From Bacteroidota bacterium (GTDB taxonomy: Bacteria; Bacteroidota; Bacteroidia; Chitinophagales; JADIYW01), in contig CAUJCO010000012.1 in assembly GCA_963169645.1 (NCBI GenBank), forward strand, positions 215,807-279,806: a DNA stretch of 64,000 bases. The letters run 5' to 3'. Under the pieces are notes generated by a model. That model saw only the letters and a list, made by a program, of their open reading frames with translations, had not been told where the DNA came from and searched no databases. The position numbers were made by a program, and so were the translations under genes. This document shows positions 44,501 to 53,136 of the stretch, one piece after another. Positions within the stretch are counted from its first letter, which is position 1. Each line of letters opens with the position of its first letter.

Positions 44501-45151
44501 TTAAATATTATTCGGAATATTAGACAATTCGATTGCATACCAAATGCCAAAAAAATGCAACACGCTTCCGGCTAATACAAATAAGTGCCACACCGCATGA
44601 TGATAAGTATAGCGTTTCCAAGCGTAGAAAATTACACCTAATAAATAGCATAAACCACCGAGTAAAATATACAACAAAACTTTGTCCGGTGTGAATTGTA
44701 AAATAGTATTAATTTCAAATAAACCCATACAACCCATTCCTACATATAACGCCGTAGAAATTGCATCGTATTTTCCGGTTAAATAAATTTTCTTGATTGT
44801 TCCTATTAATACAATACTCCACAGAATAACAATAAACCACATGATTCTATCAAATGGAATTGTCTGCATTAATAAAGCGGTGTATGTGCCGGCAATTAAA
44901 TAATAGATGCTAATATGGTCGGCAACGCGCAAAATATTTTTTGTCTTTTCATGCATAATAGCATGATAAAAGGTAGAGCTTAAATAAACGGCAACTAATC
45001 CAATTGAAAAAAAGATCAATCCAACCAATTTGTAATTCACATCATAGTTAGATGCTTTTACAAACAAAATTGGAATTAAAGTGGCAAATGTTATAAAACC
45101 TAAACCATGTGTTACAGCATTTGCAATTTCTTTTTTTATTTCAATTTTCAT
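44501..45151 (-). CDS. Hemolysin III family (PAQR-like) membrane protein
   Basis: This 216-residue seven-helix protein has the HlyIII/PAQR motifs: NAVTHGLGFITFATLI near the N-terminus, SSTFYHAIMHEKTKNILRVADHISIYYLIAGTYT in the second and third helices (about 60-93, quoted in part), and HHAVWHLFVLAGSVLHFFG at the end. Conserved His/Asp/Ser residues suggest metal-dependent hydrolase activity as in PAQR proteins. The hemolysin name is historical. It is divergent from the sulfatase gene with 35 nt between starts. Confidence 0.9.
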   Translation of the reverse strand: MKIEIKKEIANAVTHGLGFITFATLIPILFVKASNYDVNYKLVGLIFFSIGLVAVYLSSTFYHAIMHEKTKNILRVADHISIYYLIAGTYTALLMQTIPFDRIMWFIVILWSIVLIGTIKKIYLTGKYDAISTALYVGMGCMGLFEINTILQFTPDKVLLYILLGGLCYLLGVIFYAWKRYTYHHAVWHLFVLAGSVLHFFGIWYAIELSNIPNNI

Positions 45152-45186
45152 GTTTATATTTAGAAAGATTAAAGATAAATCATTTT

Positions 45187-46824
45187 ATGTATAATCACAA
45201 ACGGAAATTTGCCTTGCCTATTATGCTATCATTATTAGTAAGTGCATTTTTTGTTTCCTGCTATCCATTGTCAACCGGTGCAGTGCGTTGGCGTATAAAA
45301 TTCGATAAAGAAGAGCTGGCACGGAAGAAGCATTTTCTCGAGGATGCTGTTTTGGTCAATGAGCGTCAACCCAATATTATACTTATCGTTGCTGATGATT
45401 TAGGATTAAATGATGTGAGTTGCTATGGCAATTCAATAGTGGAAACACCCAATATTGACGAGCTTGCAAAGGAAGGCGTTCGTTGTACGCAAGGCTATGT
45501 TACATCCGCTGTTTGTGCACCTTCCCGTTGTGGCATACTTACCGGTAGATATCAGCAACGTTGCGGTTTTGAAACGCAACAAATGGAATATTATCCAACA
45601 AATATTATTGAATATTTAACCGGAAAATTTGTTTCACAAAAAGATACCAATTGGGTCGTGGCAACTAAACCTCGCTATCCGTACGAGTGGCAAATTGCTA
45701 AACAAGGCGTGCCACCTACTGAAATAACACTTGCAGAGTTTTTAAAAAAAGCAGATTATACGACAGGCATTATTGGTAAATGGCATTTGGGAAAAAATCC
45801 AAAATTAAATATACCCAATAAACGTGGTTTTGATTACCAATACGGATGTTATGGTGCTTTTACCTTATATGCAGAGAACGTTGTGCAAGAAGATATTGTT
45901 AATTACAAAAGACAATCCTTCTCGGCAAAATACCAATGGGATATGGCACGAAAAGATGATGCCATGATTTATGAAAACAACAAAAAAGTAAAACACGAAA
46001 AACAATACCTCACCGATGCTATCCGAGACCGCTCTATTCAATTCATTGAAAAAAATAAAGACAAACCGTTTTTTTTATACATACCCTTTACGGCTCCGCA
46101 CGAACCATATCAAGCACAATTAGATTTATATGTAAAAGAATACAGCAAAATAAAAGATAAGCACAAAGCGGTTTATAATGCCATTATTCGCTCTATGGAT
46201 AATGCCGTAGGTGCTATTCATCAAAAAATTAAAGAGTTGGATTTGGATGAAAATACTTTGATTATTTTTATGAGTGATAATGGTTCTGCTTCGTATTCCG
46301 GAATCACTTCTAATGAGCCACTAAAAGGAGGCAAGTTAACCCAATTCGAAGGTGGTATCAACGTGCCGTTTATTTTTAAATGGAAAAATCATCTACCTGA
46401 AAATAAAATATATACGAAGCCTATTATTTCTGTCGATATATTTTCTACTGTTGCTGCTATCACTCAAATGCAATTACCATCGGATAGAGTGTATGATGGT
46501 GTAAATCTGATGCCATTTTTTACGTATGATAGTGTGCTTGTACCTCATAACGAATTGTTTTGGCGAATAGATCATATTCACGTCATTCGTAAAGGAGATT
46601 ATAAATTAATTTTTAGTTCCCGCGATAAATGGAAGGAATTATACGATTTAAAAAACGACAAAAGTGAAAAAAATAATTTGGTAGAAAAGATGCCGGAAAA
46701 AGTATTAGAGTTGGAAAATGATTTACAAAAATGGGAAAATACTTTACCTGCAAAACCGATGTGGCCACGTATCATGGATTATCGATTTATTATTGATGGA
46801 AAAACATATCTATTCCCTGCATAA
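45187..46824 (+). CDS. Exported sulfatase (type I, formylglycine-dependent)
   Basis: The frame opens at 45109, but the ATG at 45187 gives a lipoprotein signal (FFVSC, Cys about 25) and fits the family. This makes 545 residues. The sulfatase domain shows NIILIVADDLGLNDVSCYG with two metal aspartates, and the modification site C-x-P-x-R in SAVCAPSRCGILTGR (Cys110), the residue turned to formylglycine. Further marks are GKWHLGKNP and LIIFMSDNGSASYSG. The likely substrate is a sulfated polysaccharide or ester. The adjacent gene (2-nt gap) encodes a formylglycine-generating-enzyme homologue with both catalytic cysteines. Confidence 0.93.
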   Translation: MYNHKRKFALPIMLSLLVSAFFVSCYPLSTGAVRWRIKFDKEELARKKHFLEDAVLVNERQPNIILIVADDLGLNDVSCYGNSIVETPNIDELAKEGVRCTQGYVTSAVCAPSRCGILTGRYQQRCGFETQQMEYYPTNIIEYLTGKFVSQKDTNWVVATKPRYPYEWQIAKQGVPPTEITLAEFLKKADYTTGIIGKWHLGKNPKLNIPNKRGFDYQYGCYGAFTLYAENVVQEDIVNYKRQSFSAKYQWDMARKDDAMIYENNKKVKHEKQYLTDAIRDRSIQFIEKNKDKPFFLYIPFTAPHEPYQAQLDLYVKEYSKIKDKHKAVYNAIIRSMDNAVGAIHQKIKELDLDENTLIIFMSDNGSASYSGITSNEPLKGGKLTQFEGGINVPFIFKWKNHLPENKIYTKPIISVDIFSTVAAITQMQLPSDRVYDGVNLMPFFTYDSVLVPHNELFWRIDHIHVIRKGDYKLIFSSRDKWKELYDLKNDKSEKNNLVEKMPEKVLELENDLQKWENTLPAKPMWPRIMDYRFIIDGKTYLFPA

Positions 46825-46826
46825 AA

Positions 46827-47819
46827 ATGAATAAAATTTCATCTTATACATTTAAACACTTAGTGGTAATTGGAGTTATTACGCTATTTAGTTGCATAGT
46901 TGAAAGTTGTCAAACAAAAAACACCCAACCGGACGGCATGGTGTTAATTCCGGCTGCAACATTTGAAATGGGCGGCGATAACAGTCAAGCACGCTTAGAT
47001 GAATTTCCGAAACACAAAGTAGAAGTAGCCGCATTTTGGATGGATGAAACGGAAGTAACAAATGCTCAATTTAAAATGTTTGTAGATGCCACTAACTATA
47101 TTACTACCGCTGAAAAAGATTTTGAATATGTAGATGAAAAAGGCAATAAGATAAAACAAAAAGCAGGTGCATTGGTTTTTCATTCATTGAATAAAAATGA
47201 AAATGCAAATCCAAATACTTGGTGGCAATTTATAGAAGGTGCTAATTGGAAACATCCACAAGGTCCTACTTCTTCTATTGATGGAAAAGATGATTTTCCG
47301 GTGGTACAAATATCTTGGGAAGATGCAATGGCATATTGCAAATGGAGTGGAAAACGATTGCCTACTGAAGCTGAATGGGAATTGGCAGCACGCGGTGGAT
47401 TTAAAAAAATGCTATACGCTTGGGGCAATCAAGCCGTGGATGAAGGCAAACCAAAATGCAATAGTTGGGAAGGTGATTTTCCCTACTATAATTCGTTGCA
47501 AGATGGTTACAACAAAGCGGCTCCGGTAAAATCTTTTGCACCTAACCAATATGGTTTATATGATATGGCAGGCAATGTATGGGAATGGTGCAGCGATTGG
47601 TATGCAGAAAATTATTACGCAAAATGTGTCGAAAATCATATATTTAAGAATCCGGAAAATACAATTCCGAACGAATTCAAAGAAAAAGTGATTCGTGGTG
47701 GTTCATTCTTGTGTCATAATAGTTATTGTTCCGGTTTTAGAGTAGCTGCTCGGATGAAAACAACTTTTGATACCGGATTAGAACATACCGGATTCCGATG
47801 TGTGAAGGATATAAAATAA
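46827..47819 (+). CDS. Formylglycine-generating enzyme family protein, exported
   Basis: This 330-residue protein has an N-terminal signal ending in VESCQTK (lipoprotein-like, Cys about 28). The FGE-sulfatase/SUMF1 domain follows: DGMVLIPAATFEMGGDNSQA, WMDETEVTNAQF, KRLPTEAEWELAARGG, GLYDMAGNVWEWCSDWY. The active-site pair is Cys296 and Cys301 in VIRGGSFLCHNSYCSGFR, matching the catalytic pair of functional FGE. It directly follows the sulfatase gene. Many Bacteroidota SUMF1-like lipoproteins are non-catalytic (GldK/GldJ type). The cysteine pair and the gene pair argue that this one is a real maturase, which would act outside the cytoplasm. Confidence 0.88.
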   Translation: MNKISSYTFKHLVVIGVITLFSCIVESCQTKNTQPDGMVLIPAATFEMGGDNSQARLDEFPKHKVEVAAFWMDETEVTNAQFKMFVDATNYITTAEKDFEYVDEKGNKIKQKAGALVFHSLNKNENANPNTWWQFIEGANWKHPQGPTSSIDGKDDFPVVQISWEDAMAYCKWSGKRLPTEAEWELAARGGFKKMLYAWGNQAVDEGKPKCNSWEGDFPYYNSLQDGYNKAAPVKSFAPNQYGLYDMAGNVWEWCSDWYAENYYAKCVENHIFKNPENTIPNEFKEKVIRGGSFLCHNSYCSGFRVAARMKTTFDTGLEHTGFRCVKDIK

Positions 47820-47838
47820 ATTTATTTATTATAAAAAG

Positions 47839-47846
47839 TAAATTTG
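47839..47846 (+). promoter_or_regulatory. -7 promoter box of the outer-membrane protein gene
   Basis: TAAATTTG lies 8 nt before the GTG at 47855 and inside the longer open frame, which argues for the GTG start and for a promoter separate from the sulfatase pair. Confidence 0.45.
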
Positions 47847-47854
47847 ATAAAAGA

Positions 47855-48565
47855 GTGAAATTACTGAACGTCATTTTATTATTATTGATAAGTGCTACAA
47901 CGTATGCCAACAATTTTATGGATGATAGTATTCCGGTACAATACGATATTTACAAACAAAAAAGAAAGCCTTTATTTTTTAAAACAGGCAGCAGAATACA
48001 TTTACAGTTAGGTGCACAAATTGGCGGTAACTTAAATTATTTCCGTTATAAAAATGGCGTTCAACGCGATGTATCTGTTGGTTATCAAGGTGGACTTTTC
48101 TTAAGAGTGAGCAGGCAATGGGCTTTTGCACAAATAGAAGTCAATATGTTACGCTCAACCGTGTTTCTAAAAAATGGCGTATTTAGAAGTGAAATAAAAA
48201 ACAATATTCCATTTGATGAAATGCGAATGAAATATTACACCGTTGGAATTCCATTTTTATTTGGTGGATATGCTGTGAAAAATCCACTCTATAAGTTACG
48301 TTTTTATAATGGAATTGAAGCCGCATTTTTAACCAAAGTAAACGTAACGATAGAGCAAAACGACAATGAAGTATATCGGTTGACGAGAAATGAAAAAAGA
48401 AAAATATTTCGATCGGAACAATTTAGTTATCAATTAGGAATGGGTATGGATATTGCATTGTTTTTAATTGATATAAAATATAGTGTCGGTATGCGCAATT
48501 TCTTTAAAGAAAGTTATCGTACACAAACGCATTTATTCCAATTTACAGTAGGTATGATTTTTTAA
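47855..48565 (+). CDS. Outer-membrane beta-barrel protein (PorT-like)
   Basis: The frame opens at 47798, overlapping the FGE gene, but a -7 box lies within it. GTG at 47855 gives a signal peptide (VKLLNVILLLLISATTYANN) and 236 residues. The rest alternates hydrophobic and polar residues in strands typical of a small eight-stranded barrel. It ends in FQFTVGMIF with C-terminal Phe, the signature of BAM-inserted proteins. No specific function is evident; PorT-family proteins are frequent in T9SS-bearing Bacteroidota. Confidence 0.68.
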   Translation: MKLLNVILLLLISATTYANNFMDDSIPVQYDIYKQKRKPLFFKTGSRIHLQLGAQIGGNLNYFRYKNGVQRDVSVGYQGGLFLRVSRQWAFAQIEVNMLRSTVFLKNGVFRSEIKNNIPFDEMRMKYYTVGIPFLFGGYAVKNPLYKLRFYNGIEAAFLTKVNVTIEQNDNEVYRLTRNEKRKIFRSEQFSYQLGMGMDIALFLIDIKYSVGMRNFFKESYRTQTHLFQFTVGMIF

Positions 48566-48638
48566 TAAACTTAAAGATTTCTTTTCATTTTCAAGATTTC
48601 CAATTCATAACATCTATTTATTTTAGCACACTTTCTTT

Positions 48639-49031
48639 ATGGCAGTATATATCTTTACGTACGGCACATTGCGTTTAAATCAAAGCCACCCAATGGCAAC
48701 CTATTTGGCAAATAATGCACAATTAGTTGGCTTGGCTATTTTACCCAAAGCAAAGTTATATCAGATAGATTGGTATCCGGCATTAGTTGAATCAGATAAT
48801 GTTGCGGATGAAGTAATCGGTGATGTATTTTTATTGAATGATACAATTGATTGGAAAGTAATAGATGAGTACGAAGGCATTGGTGTGGGCAATCCACCGT
48901 ATGAATACAGACGTGCTTTGGCAACCATTAAAACAGAAACCAGTGAAGTAGAAAGTTGGGTGTATTATTACAATCTACCGATTCCACCTACTGCCGAACT
49001 AATTGCTTCCGGTGATTTCTTAAACCCATAA
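48639..49031 (+). CDS. Gamma-glutamylcyclotransferase-like (AIG2/GGCT fold) protein
   Basis: This 130-residue protein has the GGCT fold markers: YIFTYGTLRLNQSHP at the N-terminus (the YGTLR loop), AKLYQIDWYPALVES, and the catalytic glutamate in WKVIDEYEGIG. The YEYRRALATI strand follows. Members cleave gamma-glutamylamines or related substrates; this one is not further assigned. It stands alone on the plus strand. Confidence 0.88.
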   Translation: MAVYIFTYGTLRLNQSHPMATYLANNAQLVGLAILPKAKLYQIDWYPALVESDNVADEVIGDVFLLNDTIDWKVIDEYEGIGVGNPPYEYRRALATIKTETSEVESWVYYYNLPIPPTAELIASGDFLNP

Positions 49032-49067
49032 ATCAGAACAATCTTTTAATATTCTTGTTTTTATAGC

Positions 49068-49319
49068 ATGAAGTTGAGCTTATTTATGGCTACTTTTTTA
49101 CTTTGCTATTCAATAATAGCACAAGATACTATCGTGCAAAATCAACAAGTAAGATTAAAAGCTACTTTTTTATCTACCTCGAAATATCATTCTGCCAAAA
49201 AAGATTCCACGAATTTCAAAATGCCTCCATACAAACAAGGCATTATATGTAATTTTGAAGATAAACTAAACAGAAAAAAAATTCCACTCGATTTCTCTTT
49301 AGGAAACTCAAAATATTAA
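49068..49319 (+). CDS. Small hypothetical secreted protein
   Basis: This 83-residue protein has a signal peptide (MKLSLFMATFLLCYSIIAQD) and a short basic mature part with MPPYKQGIICNFEDKLNRK. Single cysteine. I do not recognise it. It is 36 nt after the GGCT gene, so it may share its transcript. Confidence 0.55.
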   Translation: MKLSLFMATFLLCYSIIAQDTIVQNQQVRLKATFLSTSKYHSAKKDSTNFKMPPYKQGIICNFEDKLNRKKIPLDFSLGNSKY

Positions 49320-49421
49320 AACAGAATCTGCTTATTCTTTTTTGATATTATATAACAATAATCTCATGTCGTAGATGTACAAAACTTCCTATATTTAGGA
49401 ACTAATCCGTAATTTCGCCTT

Positions 49422-50678
49422 ATGTCAACCGCATTACCCAATACCAAAGGTATTATTCAAGCAAAAAAAAATTTAGAAGGCATCAGTGAAGTAACACCGT
49501 TGCGTATCAATCAAATATTGTCGGATGAAACCGATGCTAAAGTATATCTTAAAAGAGAAGATTTGCAAATTGTCCGCTCATATAAAATTAGAGGTGCTTA
49601 CAATTTTATTTCTCAATTATCTGTTGCCGAAAAAAAGAAAGGTGTAGTGTGTGCTTCAGCCGGAAATCATGCACAAGGTTTTGCCTACTCTTGCAAATTA
49701 CTTAAAATTAAAGGAACTGTTTTTATGCCGGCACCCACACCTAAACAAAAAGTGGAGGCAGTACGACGTGTAGGTAAAGAGTTTATAAATATTGTACTTT
49801 CCGGCGATACATACGATGATGCAAAATCGGCAGCTCTTAAATTTATGGCTACGCACAATATGGTATTTGTGCCTCCTTTTGATCATAAATTGATAGTAGA
49901 AGGGCAAGGAACAGTTGCTATGGAAATTTTGGAACAAATGGGAAAAAAGAAAATTGATTATCTGTTTGTTCCCATTGGCGGCGGTGGTTTGTGTGCCGGT
50001 TTGATTACGTATTTCAAAGAATTTTCACCAGCTACCAAAATAATAGGTGTGGAGCCGTTAGGTGCACCCGCCATGAAAGAATCTATAGAAAAGAATAAGA
50101 TAGTTACACTAAAAAAAATTGATAATTTCGTTGATGGAGCTGCCGTAAAACAAGTAGGTCAAATTCCATTTGATATTTGTAAAAATTATTTGGAAGAAGT
50201 AATATTAGTACCGGAAGGAAGAATTTGTACTAAAATTATGCAGTTGTACAATTCTGATGCAATTGTGTTAGAGCCTGCCGGAGCATTAAGTATTGCCGCA
50301 CTGGATTATTACAAAGGCCACTTAAAAGGTAAAAATGTAGTTTGTGTAATCAGTGGCGGCAATAACGACATCGAACGGATGCCGGATTTTAAAGAACGCT
50401 CTTTGATTTTTGAAGGATTGAAACATTTTTTCATTATCAAATTTCCACAACGCGCCGGTGCTTTAAAGCAGTTTGTTACAAAAGTATTATCAGAAAATGA
50501 GGATATCACATTATTTGAATATACCAAGAAAAACAGCAAAGAAAGTGGTCCTGCATTGGTCGGTATCGAACTAAAATCCAAAGAAAATTATGCACCACTA
50601 ATTAAACGAATGGATAAATATAAAGTAGATTACGTGCCGTTAAACGACAATCCAATGTTATTTAATTTCTTGATTTAG
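49422..50678 (+). CDS. ilvA: Threonine ammonia-lyase (threonine dehydratase)
   Basis: This 418-residue PLP enzyme deaminates threonine to 2-oxobutanoate, the first step of isoleucine synthesis. It has the PLP lysine in VRSYKIRGAYNFI, the substrate loop ASAGNHAQGFAYS, and the phosphate loop PIGGGGLCAGLI. A single ACT-like regulatory domain (about 325-418: FIIKFPQRAGALKQF) corresponds to the short biosynthetic form. An imperfect -7 box (TAATTTCG, 49410-49417) precedes it. It draws on the product of thrABC upstream in the window. Confidence 0.95.
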   Translation: MSTALPNTKGIIQAKKNLEGISEVTPLRINQILSDETDAKVYLKREDLQIVRSYKIRGAYNFISQLSVAEKKKGVVCASAGNHAQGFAYSCKLLKIKGTVFMPAPTPKQKVEAVRRVGKEFINIVLSGDTYDDAKSAALKFMATHNMVFVPPFDHKLIVEGQGTVAMEILEQMGKKKIDYLFVPIGGGGLCAGLITYFKEFSPATKIIGVEPLGAPAMKESIEKNKIVTLKKIDNFVDGAAVKQVGQIPFDICKNYLEEVILVPEGRICTKIMQLYNSDAIVLEPAGALSIAALDYYKGHLKGKNVVCVISGGNNDIERMPDFKERSLIFEGLKHFFIIKFPQRAGALKQFVTKVLSENEDITLFEYTKKNSKESGPALVGIELKSKENYAPLIKRMDKYKVDYVPLNDNPMLFNFLI

Positions 50679-50824
50679 AATAATTTATACTACTTATGCA
50701 CATTTTACCAGTCGGAACGGCTATAATTCGTGCATTTGGTATCGTTCTTGTAGTATTAAATTTCAAAATGTATAACTATCTTTAAAATTACATCTTAGTT
50801 GATGTAGAATGTAAAAATATAACT

Positions 50825-51118
50825 ATGAAGAGCCGTATAATTCTTATCTTATATACTATTCTATTTTTTACTTTTCAATCTTTTGCAGAAACGAAAATTA
50901 TATCTAATCTTGGAGTTTTACCGGATTTTACTTTTGAAGGTGCTAAAGGTATAAATCTCACCTTTCAGTATAATTTTCATCCTATTTATGAGCAGACTCA
51001 CAATGATACTATTTTACAAGATTGTACATTTACATTAAAAGTTAAATTAGTAGCTGAAAATAAAAGATTGGTGCTGCTAAAGGTTATCAATTCGTGGAAA
51101 ATAGCCAGAACGAATTAG
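50825..51118 (+). CDS. 5' part of a frameshifted secreted-protein gene
   Basis: This 97-residue frame has a signal peptide (cleavage near QSFAE, about 20) and ends early. Its continuation is in the next frame at 51094-51702. Around 51061-51066, GAA AAT AAA AGA TTG in this frame is followed in the other frame by AAG ATT GGT GCT GCT AAA GGT. One extra A in the AAAA run at 51062-51065 would join them into a protein of about 290 residues. It is therefore either a pseudogene, a sequencing or assembly error in a homopolymer, or programmed frameshifting. Confidence 0.6.
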   Translation: MKSRIILILYTILFFTFQSFAETKIISNLGVLPDFTFEGAKGINLTFQYNFHPIYEQTHNDTILQDCTFTLKVKLVAENKRLVLLKVINSWKIARTN

Positions 51119-51702
51119 AATATACCATTACACTTTCCGGAACAGATTTGCAAGCTACTAAAGTGAATAAGAAAACCAATCAATTTATTCCGTATGCTGC
51201 ATTGCAATTGCCGGAAGGTGTACATGCTATAAAGGTGCAAACATCTTTAAGTGGAAAAGATGTGTTGGGAAATGAGTATCATCAAAATTTTGAGAAAAAT
51301 TCCATTACCATTACGAAACCCGCAACGCAACTTTTTACTATGAATATTGACCATATAGAAGTGAAACCTTTTACTTCCAATGGACAAGCTTGGGATTATG
51401 CTTTTTTTAAAACAGATGCGCCCGATGTAGGTGTAAATATTATGGTAGGCAATACAACTGTTTACAAAAAAAATGTAAACGATTCTTATATGTTTGCTGC
51501 CGGTCCGGATTCCAGAAATATCGTATTTACTATTTCTAAAAATGATAAAGTGGTGGTAAAAATTCAAGATATAGATGTCTTGTTTCACGATTTTGTAGCA
51601 AAATGGGTTTTCTCTACTAATAAAATGCCCGGCGTTACTTATACTTACAAAAAACCAACGGGTAATGTCAAATCGTGTTTGTTGACGTTTAGATACGAAT
51701 AA
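51094..51702 (+). CDS. 3' part of the same frameshifted gene
   Basis: This 202-residue frame starts at a GTG, but coding-like sequence continues upstream of it in the same frame to the stop at 51061-51063 (KIGAAKGYQF before the GTG). So the GTG is not likely to be the real start. The protein is beta-rich, of secreted character, with ELEYTITLSGTDLQ and NIDHIEVKPF. It has no recognisable domain. It shows no signal peptide of its own, which fits with being the tail of the upstream signal-bearing frame. Confidence 0.6.
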   Translation: MENSQNELEYTITLSGTDLQATKVNKKTNQFIPYAALQLPEGVHAIKVQTSLSGKDVLGNEYHQNFEKNSITITKPATQLFTMNIDHIEVKPFTSNGQAWDYAFFKTDAPDVGVNIMVGNTTVYKKNVNDSYMFAAGPDSRNIVFTISKNDKVVVKIQDIDVLFHDFVAKWVFSTNKMPGVTYTYKKPTGNVKSCLLTFRYE

Positions 51703-51849
51703 GCCAACTACTTTTCTTAAAAATTTATTGTAAGGTTTAATTTTTTATTAAACCTACATTTATTGACATATTTTAAATTTAGAAGTGTATTAATATCTTA
51801 TCTTTAGCCACTTGAATTTATTCATACCTAATCGCACTAATTTTATAAG

Positions 51850-53058
51850 ATGAAAGATTATTCTTCCGAATCATTGGAGTTGCACGAAAAACTTAAAGGT
51901 AAAATTTCTATTGCTTTAAAAACAGATTTAGAAACCAAAAACGATTTGACATTATGTTATTCTCCGGGCGTGGCTGAGCCGGTGCGTCAAATTGCCAATG
52001 ATGAAGAAAAAGTTTGGGATTTAACAATAAAAGGAAACATGGTTGCTGTAGTTTCCGATGGGTCTGCCATATTAGGTTTGGGAAATTTAGGTCCGGAAGC
52101 AGCTATTCCGGTAATGGAAGGAAAAGCCATGTTGTTTAAGAAATTTGCAGGTGTAGATGCCTTTCCGATTTGTTTAAATACACAAAACACAGAAGAAATT
52201 ATACAAACCATACGCAATATTGCACCCGTTTTTGGTGGTATTAATTTGGAAGATATATCATCGCCACGATGTTTTGAAATTGAAGAACGCTTACAAACAT
52301 TAGGCATTCCGGTATTTCACGATGACCAACATGGAACAGCTATTGTAGTGTTAGCCGGAATCGTGAATGCCTGTAAATTACTCAATAAAAAAATAGAAGA
52401 CTTAAATGTGGTAATTAACGGAGCCGGAGCCGCAGGCTTGGCAATTACCAAATTGTTGATTTGTCATGACGTAGATAGAGATGTTTGCACTCCGGTGAAA
52501 CAAATTGTAATGTGCGATTCGAAAGGAATTATACACCGCGACCGTTCTGATTTGAATGATTTTAAACGCGAAATATTAAAATTCACCAATCCGAATAACA
52601 CGAAAGGCACTTTAAAAACAGCCTTGAAAAATGCGGATGTATTTATTGGTGTAAGTCAGGCCAACCAATTAACCACCGAAGATGTGTTAACGATGAATCC
52701 GCAGCCTATTATTTTTCCATTAGCCAATCCAATTCCGGAAATATCGCCTGAAAATGCTTACAAAGGCGGAGCCGGCGTAGTAGGAACAGGAAGAAGCGAT
52801 ATGCCCAACCAAATTAATAATGTGTTGGCATTTCCCGGAATTTTTAAAGGTGCTTTGGAAATTAGAGCCAGACGCATTACACCACGCATGAAAGTTGCTG
52901 CGGCATACGCTATTGCAAATTGCGTACAAGATCTTAGCCGTGATCAAATTATTCCATCTACATTAGATATGAAAGTAGCTGAAAACGTGGCACAAGCTGT
53001 GAAAGATGCTTACTTGGAAGATATGAAAAAAATGGAGACTCCAAAACATGCATTGTAA
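51850..53058 (+). CDS. Malic enzyme (short form)
   Basis: This 402-residue enzyme oxidatively decarboxylates malate to pyruvate. It shows SLELHEKLKGKISI, the N-terminal LCYSPGVAEPVRQIA, VSDGSAILGLGNLGPEAAIPVMEGKA (in pieces), NLEDISSPRCFEIEERL with metal-binding acids, and the NAD(P)-binding VVINGAGAAGLAITKLL. It lacks the C-terminal phosphotransacetylase-like domain of long forms (about 760 residues). The cofactor cannot be fixed. It is monocistronic; TATCTTTA at about 51799-51806 is a near -7 box. Confidence 0.93.
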   Translation: MKDYSSESLELHEKLKGKISIALKTDLETKNDLTLCYSPGVAEPVRQIANDEEKVWDLTIKGNMVAVVSDGSAILGLGNLGPEAAIPVMEGKAMLFKKFAGVDAFPICLNTQNTEEIIQTIRNIAPVFGGINLEDISSPRCFEIEERLQTLGIPVFHDDQHGTAIVVLAGIVNACKLLNKKIEDLNVVINGAGAAGLAITKLLICHDVDRDVCTPVKQIVMCDSKGIIHRDRSDLNDFKREILKFTNPNNTKGTLKTALKNADVFIGVSQANQLTTEDVLTMNPQPIIFPLANPIPEISPENAYKGGAGVVGTGRSDMPNQINNVLAFPGIFKGALEIRARRITPRMKVAAAYAIANCVQDLSRDQIIPSTLDMKVAENVAQAVKDAYLEDMKKMETPKHAL

Positions 53059-53136
53059 TTTGCAATGCATACGTTTTTTCGCGAACAGCAACATGATGTT
53101 GCATAATTCTGATACTTGTCGGAACAATACATAAAA

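Noticed and set aside
45109..45186. N-terminal extension of the sulfatase and its overlap with the hemolysin III gene
   Set aside because: The upstream part is antisense to the start of the hemolysin III gene and lacks a signal sequence; the ATG at 45187 gives a clear lipoprotein signal.
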